Below are positions 28,276 through 36,888 of a stretch of DNA of 64,000 bases, in pieces. Each line of letters opens with the position of its first letter. Position 1 is the stretch's first letter. Where the stretch lies: positions 1 through 64,000 of the forward strand of contig NC_010644.1 of assembly GCF_000020145.1 (NCBI RefSeq), in the 5' to 3' direction. Under the pieces are notes generated by a model. The model had not been told where the DNA came from. It saw nothing but the letters and a program-made list of their open reading frames with translations, and made no database searches. The stretch is from Elusimicrobium minutum Pei191 (lineage in GTDB: Bacteria; Elusimicrobiota; Elusimicrobia; Elusimicrobiales; Elusimicrobiaceae). The position numbers and the translations under genes are program-made.

Positions 28276-29078
28276 TTTATCAAAGCCTTAAGTAGCACAG
28301 ATATTTTTTTTAGTTTGCTTAAACGCACTTTTTTATTAAATTTATATTTTTTAGCGGCTATTTTATCTAAGATAGCCTCATATACCGCGCCCATGATTAC
28401 TGCGGGTTTTAAAGCGCTTTTATATTCCGAAGGAAAGCTTTCTTTAGCGGTTTTAAAAAGCTGTTTGGCCTTTTCCCCTTCCATTTTAAGCAAAGGAGCC
28501 AAACGGGCCATACACTTATTCTTGATATCTTTTGGCGTAATGTCAAATTTTTGTAAATCTTCAGACGGTATGTATATCCGGCCAATTTCGGCGTCCTCAT
28601 AGATATCGCGTATAATATTTGTCATTTGTACAGCGTTGCCTAAGGTTATGGCGTAGTTGCGCGCATCATCGCCCTTGGCGCCGAAAACCTCACAGCACAT
28701 AAGGCCTACCACGCCCGCGACTCTATAGAAATATTCCTTAAGTTCATCAAACGTTTTGTAGGAGCGCTGGTGTAAATCCATTTCCATTCCTTCAATTAAA
28801 AGCAAAAAATTCTTTTTGGTTAAATTAAATAAAGGCACCTGTTTTTGAAGGTCTTTGCCGAGCTTCGTTTGCGGCGTAGCCGCAGAAAATACTGAATCTA
28901 ATTCTTTTTTCCAAAAATCAAGCTCGTCTTGCGCGTTGGGGTGCTGCTCATCTACAATATCGTCAACTATGCGGCAAAAAGCGTATATAACGGATAAGGC
29001 CTCTTTTTTTTCTTTGCTTAAAAATAAAAATGCTGAGCCGAAGTTAGATTTTTTGTAAGATGTATTCATATATATCAT
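28272..29078 (-). CDS. Squalene/phytoene synthase family protein
   Basis: This 268-residue trans-isoprenyl diphosphate synthase joins two prenyl diphosphates head to head. Both aspartate-rich magnesium-binding regions are visible: AFCRIVDDIVDE near residue 39 and TNIIRDIYEDAEIGRIYIP near residue 155. The LYGAGLMCC-like VAGVVGLMCCEVFG segment is also typical. The product (squalene, presqualene diphosphate or phytoene) cannot be decided. No cyclase or desaturase gene is beside it. The start at 29078 and an ATG three codons in are both possible. It is coupled by a 4-base overlap to the TPR gene. Confidence 0.88.
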   Translation of the reverse strand: MIYMNTSYKKSNFGSAFLFLSKEKKEALSVIYAFCRIVDDIVDEQHPNAQDELDFWKKELDSVFSAATPQTKLGKDLQKQVPLFNLTKKNFLLLIEGMEMDLHQRSYKTFDELKEYFYRVAGVVGLMCCEVFGAKGDDARNYAITLGNAVQMTNIIRDIYEDAEIGRIYIPSEDLQKFDITPKDIKNKCMARLAPLLKMEGEKAKQLFKTAKESFPSEYKSALKPAVIMGAVYEAILDKIAAKKYKFNKKVRLSKLKKISVLLKALIK

Positions 29079-29111
29079 TTTACCATTTTACTGAAATGTA
29101 AGGAGTCTGCT

Positions 29112-29666
29112 ATGATAACCAGAGAGGAAGCGCTTGCTTTACTTAAAGAGCATATAAAAAGCGATGCTATGATAAAACACAGCTTAGCATCCGAAGCTAT
29201 TATGAGGGCCGCGGCAAAAGAACTTGGAGAGGAGGAGGAAAAATGGGGTATCGCGGGGTTGCTGCACGATATTGACGTTGAACTTACCGGTGGCGATCAT
29301 ATGCGCCACGCTTTTGAATCCCGCCCGATTTTACAAGGCAAAGTAGATGACGATGTTATTGACGCTATTGAAATGCATAACGCCGAAGTTAAAAATTTAA
29401 CTAGAGAAAAAAAGCTTGACATAGCTTTGACCGCATGCGAAACCATAAGCGGTTTTATAACCGCCATAGCTCTTATTTATCCGGACAAAAAAGTAGCCTC
29501 CGTTAAAGTTAAATCAATAACAAAACGCATGAAAGAAAACCGTTTCGCGGCCGGCGTTAGCAGGGAAAAAATTTTGGAATGTGAAAAAATAGGCATTCCT
29601 TTTGAACGCTTTGCCGAGATGTCTTTAAAAGCCATGCAAGACGCGGCCCCGTCTCTTGGTCTTTAG
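29112..29666 (+). CDS. HD-domain (HDIG) phosphohydrolase-like protein
   Basis: This 184-residue protein has the metal-binding HD layout: a first histidine in AMIKHSLASEA, then HD in AGLLHDIDVELT, a later H in DHMRHAFES and an acidic DAIEMHNAE helix. Members hydrolyse phosphate esters such as nucleotides, but the substrate is unknown. ATG 29112 follows AAGGAG. It stands alone on the plus strand before a 538-base gene-free stretch. Confidence 0.82.
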   Translation: MITREEALALLKEHIKSDAMIKHSLASEAIMRAAAKELGEEEEKWGIAGLLHDIDVELTGGDHMRHAFESRPILQGKVDDDVIDAIEMHNAEVKNLTREKKLDIALTACETISGFITAIALIYPDKKVASVKVKSITKRMKENRFAAGVSREKILECEKIGIPFERFAEMSLKAMQDAAPSLGL

Positions 29667-29700
29667 GCGGCGGACGTCCTAAATGGGACCTTTTTGGGAC

Positions 29701-29728
29701 TTGCTTATAAGCTTTAACGCGTTATACT
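29701..29728 (+). promoter_or_regulatory. Promoter of the candidate structured RNA
   Basis: TTGCTT (29701-29706) and TATACT (29723-29728) are separated by 16 bp, predicting a start near 29735, just before the first helix. Confidence 0.55.
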
Positions 29729-29734
29729 TTAATC

Positions 29735-30024
29735 ATGGAGGCAAACGAAAAAGAGGAAAATATTCTCTTTATCACGAGCCGTTTGGCTTGAGCCTCCTAA
29801 GTTTTAGGCCTGAAGGCGGTAAGTTTACCGCTCAAAGGCGGCGGTTAGAGGGACTATAATAAAATGGGTTTATAGTACCTTGGCGGTTTGGAATAAGAAA
29901 AGCGTGTAGAGGGCACGCATTAAAGATTCGGGGAGCGGAGAAGCAGTTACTTCTCCGCTCTCTTCATTTGGGTCTGTTTGAAAATTTTGCGGGAAAAACC
30001 CCTCTGAAAAGAAGGGCTTTTTTT
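29735..30024 (+). ncRNA. Candidate structured non-coding RNA, family not recognised
   Basis: This gene-free stretch contains a chain of hairpins. One is a nested stem (GGAGGC 29737-29742 with GCCTCC 29792-29797, AAACG with CGTTT, AAAGAG 29750-29755 with CTCTTT 29765-29770). The others are CCTAA/TTAGG 29796-29808, GCGGTAA/TTACCGC 29816-29831, ACTATAA/TTATAGT 29853-29876, GCGTG/CACGC 29902-29918, and an 11-bp stem 29933-29943 with 29950-29960. A promoter precedes it and a T-run (30018-30024) ends it, after a weak stem. I checked by eye for tmRNA, RNase P, SRP and 6S signatures and found none. An 18-codon ORF starts at ATG 29735 without a ribosome site. Confidence 0.55.
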
Positions 30025-30028
30025 GTGA

Positions 30029-30170
30029 GAGAGCGCAGCACCCCCTGCGTAAACCGGGGGATGGATAGTATCCTGATTTCACAACACCCCCGCCTTGCTG
30101 CTGCGGAGACGTGGCTGTTTATTATTGGGTAAAACCGCAATGTGAAGTTTTGAAACAAAAAACACCCCGG
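30029..30170. repeat. Dispersed repeat, copy 2
   Basis: This is the second copy of the element at 14753-14890. Its hairpin left arm (30081-30093) matches copy 1, but the 9-nt loop here is CTTGCTGCT, nearly the reverse complement of the copy-1 loop. The right arm (from 30103) is degraded. It begins five bases after the T-run of the RNA candidate and runs into the alaS terminator. Confidence 0.8.
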
Positions 30171-30190
30171 ACTAACGCCCGGGGTGTTTT
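30159..30190 (-). terminator. Terminator of alaS
   Basis: A 12-bp stem AAAACACCCCGG with CCGGGGTGTTTT (loop 8 nt) lies just past the alaS stop. On the minus strand it is followed by a T-rich tract. Confidence 0.88.
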
Positions 30191-30204
30191 ATAGACGGGT
30201 TCTA

Positions 30205-32811
30205 TTAAAGCAATTCTTTTATTGTTTTTAAAAACTCATTCCAATCCGTTACTTTACAGCCGCCTTGGGCAAAATCAGCCTTGCCGCCGGCACTGCCTTC
30301 CATTTTGCCCGCCAAACCTTTGGCGAGCGTGCAGGCGTCGGTGTTGCTGCCCTCGGCCTTTTTTACCACAAATGAACGCCTGTCCCCGTTATCTACGGCT
30401 ATAACGATTACTGCGTCTTTATGTTTTTGGCTTAAGCTGTCGGCCAGCGTTCTTAATTCTTTGGGGTTGGCGCCCTCTGCTTTCATGGAAATAATTTTCT
30501 TCCCGTTTAAAACGTCTTCTTTTACCTGGGTTCCGCCGGATCCCCCGGTTAAAAGTTTTTGCCTTAAAGAGGCTATTTCTTTTTTAGCGGCTTTTAAATC
30601 TTCCAGTACGGAATTGACTCTGGCGGGCACTTCTTTTAAAGAAGTTTCAAGCGTTTTTGCCATGGCGCTTAAAGCATGCGTATTTTCTTTTAAATAGTCT
30701 ATCGCTGCGATGCCGGCAACGCCTTCTATACGCCTTACCCCGGCGGAAAGGGCGCCTTCTTTAATAAGTATTACAGTAATAATTTCCGAGGTATTGTTAA
30801 CGTGTGTTCCGCCGCAAAGCTCTAAACTGTATTTTAAGGAAGGCTCGTTAAAGTTAGCTCCTACCATAACAAATCTGGCAGGGTCGGCATATTGTTCGCC
30901 CACAAGGGTAACCGCACCTAATTTTTTAGCGTCCTCTAATGGGCGTATTTCACAGTTAACGGGATGCGCGCGTATAACGGCGTTGTTTGCCATTTCAAAC
31001 ACTCTGGCAAGCTGTTCAGAGGTAGGCGCGTGCGGTGCAGTGTAGTCAAACCTGAAAACATCGGCCGATACAAAAGAACCCGCCTGATGCACGCTTTCGC
31101 CTATTACCTGGCGCAGCGCCTCATTAATTAAGTGCACGGCAGTATGGTTAGCAGCTGTTTTTTTGCGGTTAACCGGGTCAATTTTTACTTCAATTTCAGA
31201 GCCTTCTTTTAAAACGCCCGAAACTTCAACAGCGTGCAAAATGATGTTTGATAAAGGTTTTTCCGCGGTTGAAACCAGGGCTTGCCCGTCTTTCCAGGAA
31301 AAGGCCCCTCTGTCTCCCATCTGTCCGCCGCCCGTGGCGTAAAAAGGCGTTTTATCAAGCACGGCGTAGCCCGGGCCGGAAAGTTCTTTTACCTGCTCAA
31401 ATTTATCATTTAAAACAATAAGGACTTTTGATTTGGTTTGTATTTGTTCGTACCCTACAAAAGTGTTTTTAAGACTGTTTTCTATTTTTTGTAAAACAAC
31501 AAGCTTTTCTTTGCTAAACTCATCCGCGTAGGAACGACTTTTTTCGCGTGCCTCTTTTTTTGCTTTTTCAAAAGATTCTTCATCTAAAGCAAGTCCTTTT
31601 GCCAAGGCTATTTCTTTAGTTAATTCAACGGGAAAACCGAAGGTTTCGTACAGATAAAAAGCGTTTTCGCCGCTTATAGTTTTTTTGCTTTTTTTAATAA
31701 TGTCCTCAAGTCTTTCTTCACCGTTTTCAAGTGTTTTAAAAAAGGCCTCTTCTTCCGTTTTTATAACTGAGGAAATATAGTTTTTATTATTTCTGATTTC
31801 AGGGTAAATTTCGCCAAAATGCAAATCAATTACGCTTACAAGCAGGTGTAAAAAAGGGCCTTTAACGCCGGCTAATTTGCCGTATCTTAAAGCGCGGCGT
31901 ATTAAGCGGCGTAAAATATACCCGCGGCCTTCGTTAGAAGGTAAAATACCTTCCGATATTAAAAAGACTGAGCTTCTTATATGATCTGACACTATTCTTA
32001 AAGTGGATATTTCCTCTTTTATTTTCCCTTCAATTTTCAATAATTTTTTTGCTTCGTTAATTGTAGGGGTAAAAAGGTCCGTTTCAAAAGGGCTTTGTAC
32101 ATTTTGCATGGCCATTACAAGGCGTTCAAGCCCCATGCCGGTATCAATGTTTTTTTGCGAAAGGGGCACTATGGAACCGTCGTCTTTTCTGTCAAATTGG
32201 GTAAAAACAATGTTCCAAATCTCAACAAACCGGCCGCAGTCGCACTCGATGTTGCAGTTTTTGTTTTTGCAGCCTTTATCGCCAAAATCATAATAAATTT
32301 CAGAACACGGGCCGCAGGGACCCGTGGGGCCCATTGTCCAAAAATTATCCTTTTCGCCCAGTTCAAAAATTTTTTCTTTAGGAAGGTGTTTAAGCCAGAA
32401 ATTATATGCTTCGTTATCGCGCTCGGCAATGCCGCCTTTATAAATGCTTACATAAAGTTTTTCCGCCGGTATTTGCAGCGTTTGTGTTAAATATTCCCAA
32501 GCCCAGTTTATGGCTTGTTCTTTAAAATAATCACCGAAAGAAAAATTGCCCAGCATTTCAAAAAACGTAAGATGGCGGTTTGTAAAACCAACGCTGTCAA
32601 TATCTGTTGTGCGCACGCATTTTTGGCAGGTAACGGCACGGTGAAGGCTTTTATCCAAGCCTAAAAAATTAGCTTTAAACTGAACCATTCCGGCTGAGGT
32701 AAAAAGTAAAGTCGGGTCCGCCTGGGGAATAAGGGAGCTTGAAGCTACAACCGTACAACCTTTTGACTTAAAAAAATTTAAAAATGAAGCGCGTATTTCT
32801 TTGCTGTCCAT
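30205..32811 (-). CDS. alaS: Alanyl-tRNA synthetase
   Basis: The enzyme charges tRNA-Ala and edits mischarged serine or glycine. The class II core occupies the N-terminus (EIRASFLNFFKSKGC, TLLFTSAGMVQFK, FEMLGNFSFGDYFKEQAI). The editing domain has the zinc-binding H-x3-H in ANHTAVHLINEALRQ and the partner C-x3-H in ELCGGTHV. The C-Ala domain follows at the end. At 868 residues it is full length. An AGAGGA site precedes ATG 32811, and TGCTATACT upstream on the minus strand is a likely extended -10 promoter shared by the divergent region. Confidence 0.98.
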   Translation of the reverse strand: MDSKEIRASFLNFFKSKGCTVVASSSLIPQADPTLLFTSAGMVQFKANFLGLDKSLHRAVTCQKCVRTTDIDSVGFTNRHLTFFEMLGNFSFGDYFKEQAINWAWEYLTQTLQIPAEKLYVSIYKGGIAERDNEAYNFWLKHLPKEKIFELGEKDNFWTMGPTGPCGPCSEIYYDFGDKGCKNKNCNIECDCGRFVEIWNIVFTQFDRKDDGSIVPLSQKNIDTGMGLERLVMAMQNVQSPFETDLFTPTINEAKKLLKIEGKIKEEISTLRIVSDHIRSSVFLISEGILPSNEGRGYILRRLIRRALRYGKLAGVKGPFLHLLVSVIDLHFGEIYPEIRNNKNYISSVIKTEEEAFFKTLENGEERLEDIIKKSKKTISGENAFYLYETFGFPVELTKEIALAKGLALDEESFEKAKKEAREKSRSYADEFSKEKLVVLQKIENSLKNTFVGYEQIQTKSKVLIVLNDKFEQVKELSGPGYAVLDKTPFYATGGGQMGDRGAFSWKDGQALVSTAEKPLSNIILHAVEVSGVLKEGSEIEVKIDPVNRKKTAANHTAVHLINEALRQVIGESVHQAGSFVSADVFRFDYTAPHAPTSEQLARVFEMANNAVIRAHPVNCEIRPLEDAKKLGAVTLVGEQYADPARFVMVGANFNEPSLKYSLELCGGTHVNNTSEIITVILIKEGALSAGVRRIEGVAGIAAIDYLKENTHALSAMAKTLETSLKEVPARVNSVLEDLKAAKKEIASLRQKLLTGGSGGTQVKEDVLNGKKIISMKAEGANPKELRTLADSLSQKHKDAVIVIAVDNGDRRSFVVKKAEGSNTDACTLAKGLAGKMEGSAGGKADFAQGGCKVTDWNEFLKTIKELL

Positions 32812-32871
32812 ATAAAATCCTCTATAAAAATATATAATTAAAGTATAGCATTTTGCCTATAGGAGTGAGTA

Positions 32872-33198
32872 ATGAACAAAATAATAGGATATTTTTTACT
32901 TTGTGTGGGTTTGGCCTTAATTTTCTTCGCGACAATTTCAATGTTTAAGGTGTTTGTAAATAAACAGGCGCCCGTTAAAGTTTTAAACACAATGAATTTC
33001 AGCGTAAACACGCAATACGGGCCTATGGGCGTAAATTCGCCTGAAGGCGCCGCTACTTTAAACCTTGTTGTGCACGCTTTGCTTATGTTTTTTATGGTTT
33101 CCGTAGGGGCAAGAGTATCTACAATAGGCGTTAACCTTGTAAAAGTTGACGCTGTTTCCGAAGCCATAGCCAAATTAGAAGACATAAAAAAGCTATGA
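32872..33198 (+). CDS. Small two-helix membrane protein, unknown function
   Basis: This 108-residue protein has an N-terminal membrane helix (about 5-25, IIGYFLLCVGLALIFFATI) and a second at about 65-90 (LNLVVHALLMFFMVSVGA), joined by a polar loop of about 40 residues. I do not recognise a family. AGGAG precedes ATG 32872. Its stop overlaps the start of the lipid kinase gene by four bases (ATGA), so the two are translated together and may function together. Confidence 0.75.
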   Translation: MNKIIGYFLLCVGLALIFFATISMFKVFVNKQAPVKVLNTMNFSVNTQYGPMGVNSPEGAATLNLVVHALLMFFMVSVGARVSTIGVNLVKVDAVSEAIAKLEDIKKL

Positions 33199-34061
33199 CG
33201 CTTTTTATTGTTAACCCAAACAGCGGCGCTAAAAAAGACGGGGCGGAATTTGCGTTAACCGTAAAAAATTTTTTCCCGGAAGCCGAAGTTAAATTTACCG
33301 AGCGCGCGGGGCACGCCGGTGAAATAGCGGCCCACGCCGCGGCGAAAGGATATAAAAGCGTTATAGCCTGCGGCGGGGACGGCACTATAAACGAAACCGC
33401 TTCGGCGTTAAAAAATACTGATACCGCTTTAGGAATAATACCCAGAGGCAGCGGAAACGGATTCGCGCGTGAAATAGGAATGTCCACAAACAACCTTAAA
33501 GCGCTTGTCCAACTGCAGCAGGCTAAGCCCGTGCTTTGCGATATGGGGCAGATTAATGACGATTTTTTTATTAACGTGGCCGGAGTCGGCATAGAAGCTG
33601 TTATAGCGCACGCTTTTGCCAGGCACGGCAAAAGAGGAATGCTTCCATATTTTTTAATAGGAGCAAAAACTGTTTTTACTTACAAACCTAAACATTTAAC
33701 GGTTGTAGCGGACGGTAAGGAAATGAAAATAAATCCGCTTACGCTTGTTTTCGCTAACGGAAGGCAGTACGGCTCGGAATTTAAGATAGCTCCAAAAGCA
33801 AGTTTAACGGACGGTCTTCTTGATATGGTGCAGGTTTTGCCCAAAAATTTATTTAGGCTAGCTTTGAGTCTTCCGTCTTTTTTTAATTCCGAATTCAGGC
33901 CGCTTGACCCAACGGTTGTTGATAAAATACAAAACGCGGAAATATTTTCGGACGAGGCTTTGTATTACCATGTTGACGGCGAGCCTAAAAAAGCCGCCAC
34001 AAACAAAATAACGGTGAAAATAATTAAATCTTGTATAAAAATTCTAACGGTTGGACAATAA
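33195..34061 (+). CDS. Diacylglycerol/sphingosine kinase-like lipid kinase
   Basis: This 288-residue protein belongs to the YegS/DagK family. The N-terminal domain starts TLFIVNPNSGAKKDG and has the catalytic nucleotide loop ACGGDGTINETA (GGDGT) and then GIIPRGSGNGFAREIG. The C-terminal beta-sandwich ends with HVDGEP. Such enzymes phosphorylate diacylglycerol or similar lipids at the membrane and return them to phospholipid synthesis. The lipid used here cannot be told. It is coupled by a 4-base overlap to the small membrane protein and is followed by a terminator. Confidence 0.9.
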   Translation: MTLFIVNPNSGAKKDGAEFALTVKNFFPEAEVKFTERAGHAGEIAAHAAAKGYKSVIACGGDGTINETASALKNTDTALGIIPRGSGNGFAREIGMSTNNLKALVQLQQAKPVLCDMGQINDDFFINVAGVGIEAVIAHAFARHGKRGMLPYFLIGAKTVFTYKPKHLTVVADGKEMKINPLTLVFANGRQYGSEFKIAPKASLTDGLLDMVQVLPKNLFRLALSLPSFFNSEFRPLDPTVVDKIQNAEIFSDEALYYHVDGEPKKAATNKITVKIIKSCIKILTVGQ

Positions 34062-34092
34062 AAAAAGCGCCTTTTTAAAAGGCGCTTTTTTT
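34061..34092. terminator. Terminator between lipid kinase and YIP1-like gene
   Basis: AAAAAAGCGCCTTTT with AAAAGGCGCTTTTTT forms a hairpin with T-runs on both strands between convergent genes. Confidence 0.92.
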
Positions 34093-34103
34093 ATTGTTAT
34101 AAA

Positions 34104-34676
34104 TTAAACTAAGCTTATTATTAACCCAACAATACCCGCTATGGTGAGGAAAACCATAACGACTACCGCGATAAAAGAAGGAATTATTGTCGCCAACAGC
34201 GAAAGGACAACCATTCCTTTTTTCATTGTATAAGCTTTTGCCACAAGGCTTATAAGCCAAACAAGCTGGCATATAAGAACAATGGCGAAAACGGCGGACA
34301 TGGCCGTAGTATTACCTTTTGTAAGGCCCGCTATAAGAACGCCGCATATAAGCAAAATTTTAGCAAATTCGCTTATTCCGATAAGGGCAAAAAGCCCGGG
34401 TGCGTTGCCTGTTTTTGCGGTTAAATCCAAAAACATTTGGGTTACAGAGGCAAAGAAAAACGCGCTTAAAACCATAAGCACGAAATACAGAAAGGTCTGC
34501 CCCAGGAAAGACCAAGGCCCGCAGCCTGTTGAAAAATTTAAAAAGAAGGTTAAGCAAAACGCGCCCGCTAAATACCCCAGCATACCAAAACCCAGCGAGC
34601 GGGTATTAACCAAATTTTTTAAATATTCTTCTTTTGAATTAAATAAATTCAAAATATTCGAGTAAAATGCATTCAT
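34104..34676 (-). CDS. YIP1-like integral membrane protein
   Basis: This 190-residue protein has a short cytoplasmic N-terminus and about five membrane helices (about 28-48, 55-75, 95-118, 125-145 and 158-185). The overall pattern resembles bacterial Yip1-domain proteins, which lack a known function. It lies 9 bases downstream of sppA on the same strand and is probably co-transcribed. Confidence 0.65.
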   Translation of the reverse strand: MNAFYSNILNLFNSKEEYLKNLVNTRSLGFGMLGYLAGAFCLTFFLNFSTGCGPWSFLGQTFLYFVLMVLSAFFFASVTQMFLDLTAKTGNAPGLFALIGISEFAKILLICGVLIAGLTKGNTTAMSAVFAIVLICQLVWLISLVAKAYTMKKGMVVLSLLATIIPSFIAVVVMVFLTIAGIVGLIISLV

Positions 34677-34685
34677 TTTAACCTC

Positions 34686-35801
34686 TTAATTCGTCCACAA
34701 ATAGGCTACTTTGGGCGAGGAGATGGCTTCAATTTGTCTGTCTAAAGTTTTGCTTGACATTTCCGGGTCTAAGGATGATAACCATTCACGAAACGTTGTC
34801 GGTCTGTTTGAAATTATTTTTGGGTCTTTTATGTCGGCAAGTTCGCCCGCTATTTTTAAGGCCTCTTCTTCGCCGCCAAGCGCGTCAATAAGCCCTATGC
34901 TAAATGCTTTTCTGCCCGTAAATATTCTGCCGTCCGCGTAAACTTTAAGCTCAACGGGGTTCATGTTCGGCCTTCCTGTTTTAACCACGTCTAAAAACTG
35001 GTTGTAGGAGTCGTCAATAAGCTCTTGCAGTAAAGTTCTTTCTTCCTCCGTCATTTTTCTGTAAGGGGAACCTATGTCTTTATGCTGGCCTGATTTTATT
35101 GTCGAAAATGAAACGCCTATTTTATTCATAAGCCCTTCAAAATTGCCTGTTTGGAAAATTACGCCTATAGAGCCTGTAAGCGTGCCGGGCTGCGCGACAA
35201 TTTTGTCGCAAGCCACGGCTATATAATACCCGCCGCTGGCGGAAACATCTCTAAATAAAGCCACAACTTTTTTATTTTTTACCTGCCTGGCGTATAAAAT
35301 GGCGTTGTAAATATCTTGCACCGCGGCGACTGTTCCTCCCGGCGAGTTAATATCAATTATAATGGCTTTAACATTGTCTTTATCGGCTGTTGTTCGTATT
35401 CTTCTAGCTATTGAGCTGGCGGACTGGTCTCTCCACGAGCTGGCCTGCGGTTCCGTTATAACGCCTCTTATTCTTATAACGGCTACGCCTGTTTCACCAT
35501 GTCTTGCCTGGGAAGATAGCCTGGGTAAAGAGGATTCTGTTTTTGTTTCTTTTTTGCAAATTCCGCCCGAAAAAATTATATAAAGTCCGCTGATTGAGGA
35601 AACAAAAAACAATAAAACCAATACGCTTAACCAGTTTTTGCCCCCGGAGTTGCTTTTTTTAGACTCTTTGGGCCCGGTTTCTTTTGTTTGGGCTATAGGC
35701 AGGGGTGTCTCTGCGGAGGGAGTTAAAATAATATCCTCTTTTTTTTCTTGGGCATTCCCGTCCGTAAATTCAGGGAAACCGCTGTTTTTCTCTGTATCCA
35801 T
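34686..35801 (-). CDS. sppA: Signal peptide peptidase SppA
   Basis: SppA degrades signal peptides left in the membrane after export. After a polar N-terminal segment rich in Lys, Glu and Pro there is one membrane helix (WLSVLVLLFFVSSISGLYII). The catalytic serine lies in DVSASGGYYIAVACDKI, and the partner lysine is expected in SFSTIKSGQHKDIGSPYRKM. Its size (371 residues) is that of the short, homo-oligomeric SppA class. The start was set at ATG 35801, which follows GGAGAAG. An in-frame GTG at 35867 has no ribosome site. It heads an operon with the YIP1-like gene. Confidence 0.93.
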   Translation of the reverse strand: MDTEKNSGFPEFTDGNAQEKKEDIILTPSAETPLPIAQTKETGPKESKKSNSGGKNWLSVLVLLFFVSSISGLYIIFSGGICKKETKTESSLPRLSSQARHGETGVAVIRIRGVITEPQASSWRDQSASSIARRIRTTADKDNVKAIIIDINSPGGTVAAVQDIYNAILYARQVKNKKVVALFRDVSASGGYYIAVACDKIVAQPGTLTGSIGVIFQTGNFEGLMNKIGVSFSTIKSGQHKDIGSPYRKMTEEERTLLQELIDDSYNQFLDVVKTGRPNMNPVELKVYADGRIFTGRKAFSIGLIDALGGEEEALKIAGELADIKDPKIISNRPTTFREWLSSLDPEMSSKTLDRQIEAISSPKVAYLWTN

Positions 35802-35929
35802 TTTCTTCTCCGTAAAAATCAAAACTCTTCTACAAAAAAAGTTTAGCAAATTAACAGAAGGCTGCACAGAGTATATTATTAAAATGCTAGAATTATAAAA
35901 ATAATTTAACTGTTGGAACGGAGGATATT

Positions 35930-36799
35930 ATGTTTAACGGCGTATTTACAGCGTTGATAACGCCTTTTGGCGAAAAAGGGCAAATAGATTTTCCAGCGAT
36001 GGAAAAAATTATAGAAGCTAATATCGCAAGCGGAATAGTAGGCTTTGTTTTATTGGGCACAACGGCGGAAACGCCCACCCTTTCCAAACAAGAAAAACAT
36101 GATATCGTGGCTTTTGCTAAAAAAGTTATTAACGGCAGAGTTAAAATTATAATAGGCGCGGGTTCTAATTCCACAGAGGACACTTTTGAAAACGCCAAAG
36201 AATTTTTGCCCTATAATCCCGACGCTTTTTTAATTGTAACCCCGTATTACAATAAACCCAATCCCAGCGGACTTGCCGCGCATTACGCGGAGGTTGCTAA
36301 ACTTGAAAAACCTATAATTCTTTATCATATTCCCGGCAGAACGGGGCTTAAAGTTCCCGTTAAACTTATGAAAGAACTTGTTGAGAAAATTCCCATGATA
36401 AAAGGGGTAAAAGAGTCCGACTATGATATATCGCATATAACCTGTGAAGCGGTTGAGCTTTCCACAAAAATAGACATAATTTGCGGTAACGACGATTTGT
36501 TTTTACAAATGCTTTCTTTAAACGCCAAAGGCATTATTTCGGCGGCGTGTAATGCGCTGTCTCCGGTGTTTGTAAAAATGTTTAAAGATCCTAAAGACTT
36601 TAAAACTTTTGCAGACGCGTATGAGCTTATTTCCGCCTGCTACTACGAAACAAACCCCACCTGCGTTAAATATATTTTAAATAAACTTGGTTTTTGCAGC
36701 GCGGTGGTGCGCCTGCCTTTAGGCCCTATTTCAGACGAAAATAAAAAGAAAATAGATTCTTTGGTAAAAAATGCGGATAAAAGCTTTTTTATAAATTAG
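35930..36799 (+). CDS. dapA: 4-hydroxy-tetrahydrodipicolinate synthase
   Basis: DapA makes the first committed intermediate of diaminopimelate and lysine from pyruvate and aspartate semialdehyde. The Schiff-base lysine is K161 in IKGVKESD. The catalytic threonines are T44-T45 in LLGTTAETPT, and Y107 lies in TPYYNKP with Y132 in YHIPGRTG. The usual GTTGE is GTTAE here, but the rest fits DapA and the operon context settles it over other aldolases of the fold. Length is 289. GGAGG precedes ATG 35930. It is followed by lysC, asd and dapB. Confidence 0.95.
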   Translation: MFNGVFTALITPFGEKGQIDFPAMEKIIEANIASGIVGFVLLGTTAETPTLSKQEKHDIVAFAKKVINGRVKIIIGAGSNSTEDTFENAKEFLPYNPDAFLIVTPYYNKPNPSGLAAHYAEVAKLEKPIILYHIPGRTGLKVPVKLMKELVEKIPMIKGVKESDYDISHITCEAVELSTKIDIICGNDDLFLQMLSLNAKGIISAACNALSPVFVKMFKDPKDFKTFADAYELISACYYETNPTCVKYILNKLGFCSAVVRLPLGPISDENKKKIDSLVKNADKSFFIN

Positions 36800-36888
36800 C
36801 AATAAAACAGTAAGTTTTGTTGCTGTATATATTATAATAATAGTTATAGCTGTATGATACTTATTTGGAATTTACACAAGGAAATCAT

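Noticed and set aside
29735-30024. Assignment of the hairpin region to tmRNA, RNase P, SRP or 6S RNA
   Set aside because: The conserved core sequences of those RNAs are not visible, and the shape is a string of separate hairpins rather than one rod.
35802-35867. Upstream GTG start for sppA
   Set aside because: GGAGAAG is placed correctly for ATG 35801, and the extra 22 residues show no conserved content.
36865-36888. TTG start eight codons upstream of lysC ATG
   Set aside because: The ribosome site AAGGAAA lies after that TTG, so the ATG at 36889 fits better.
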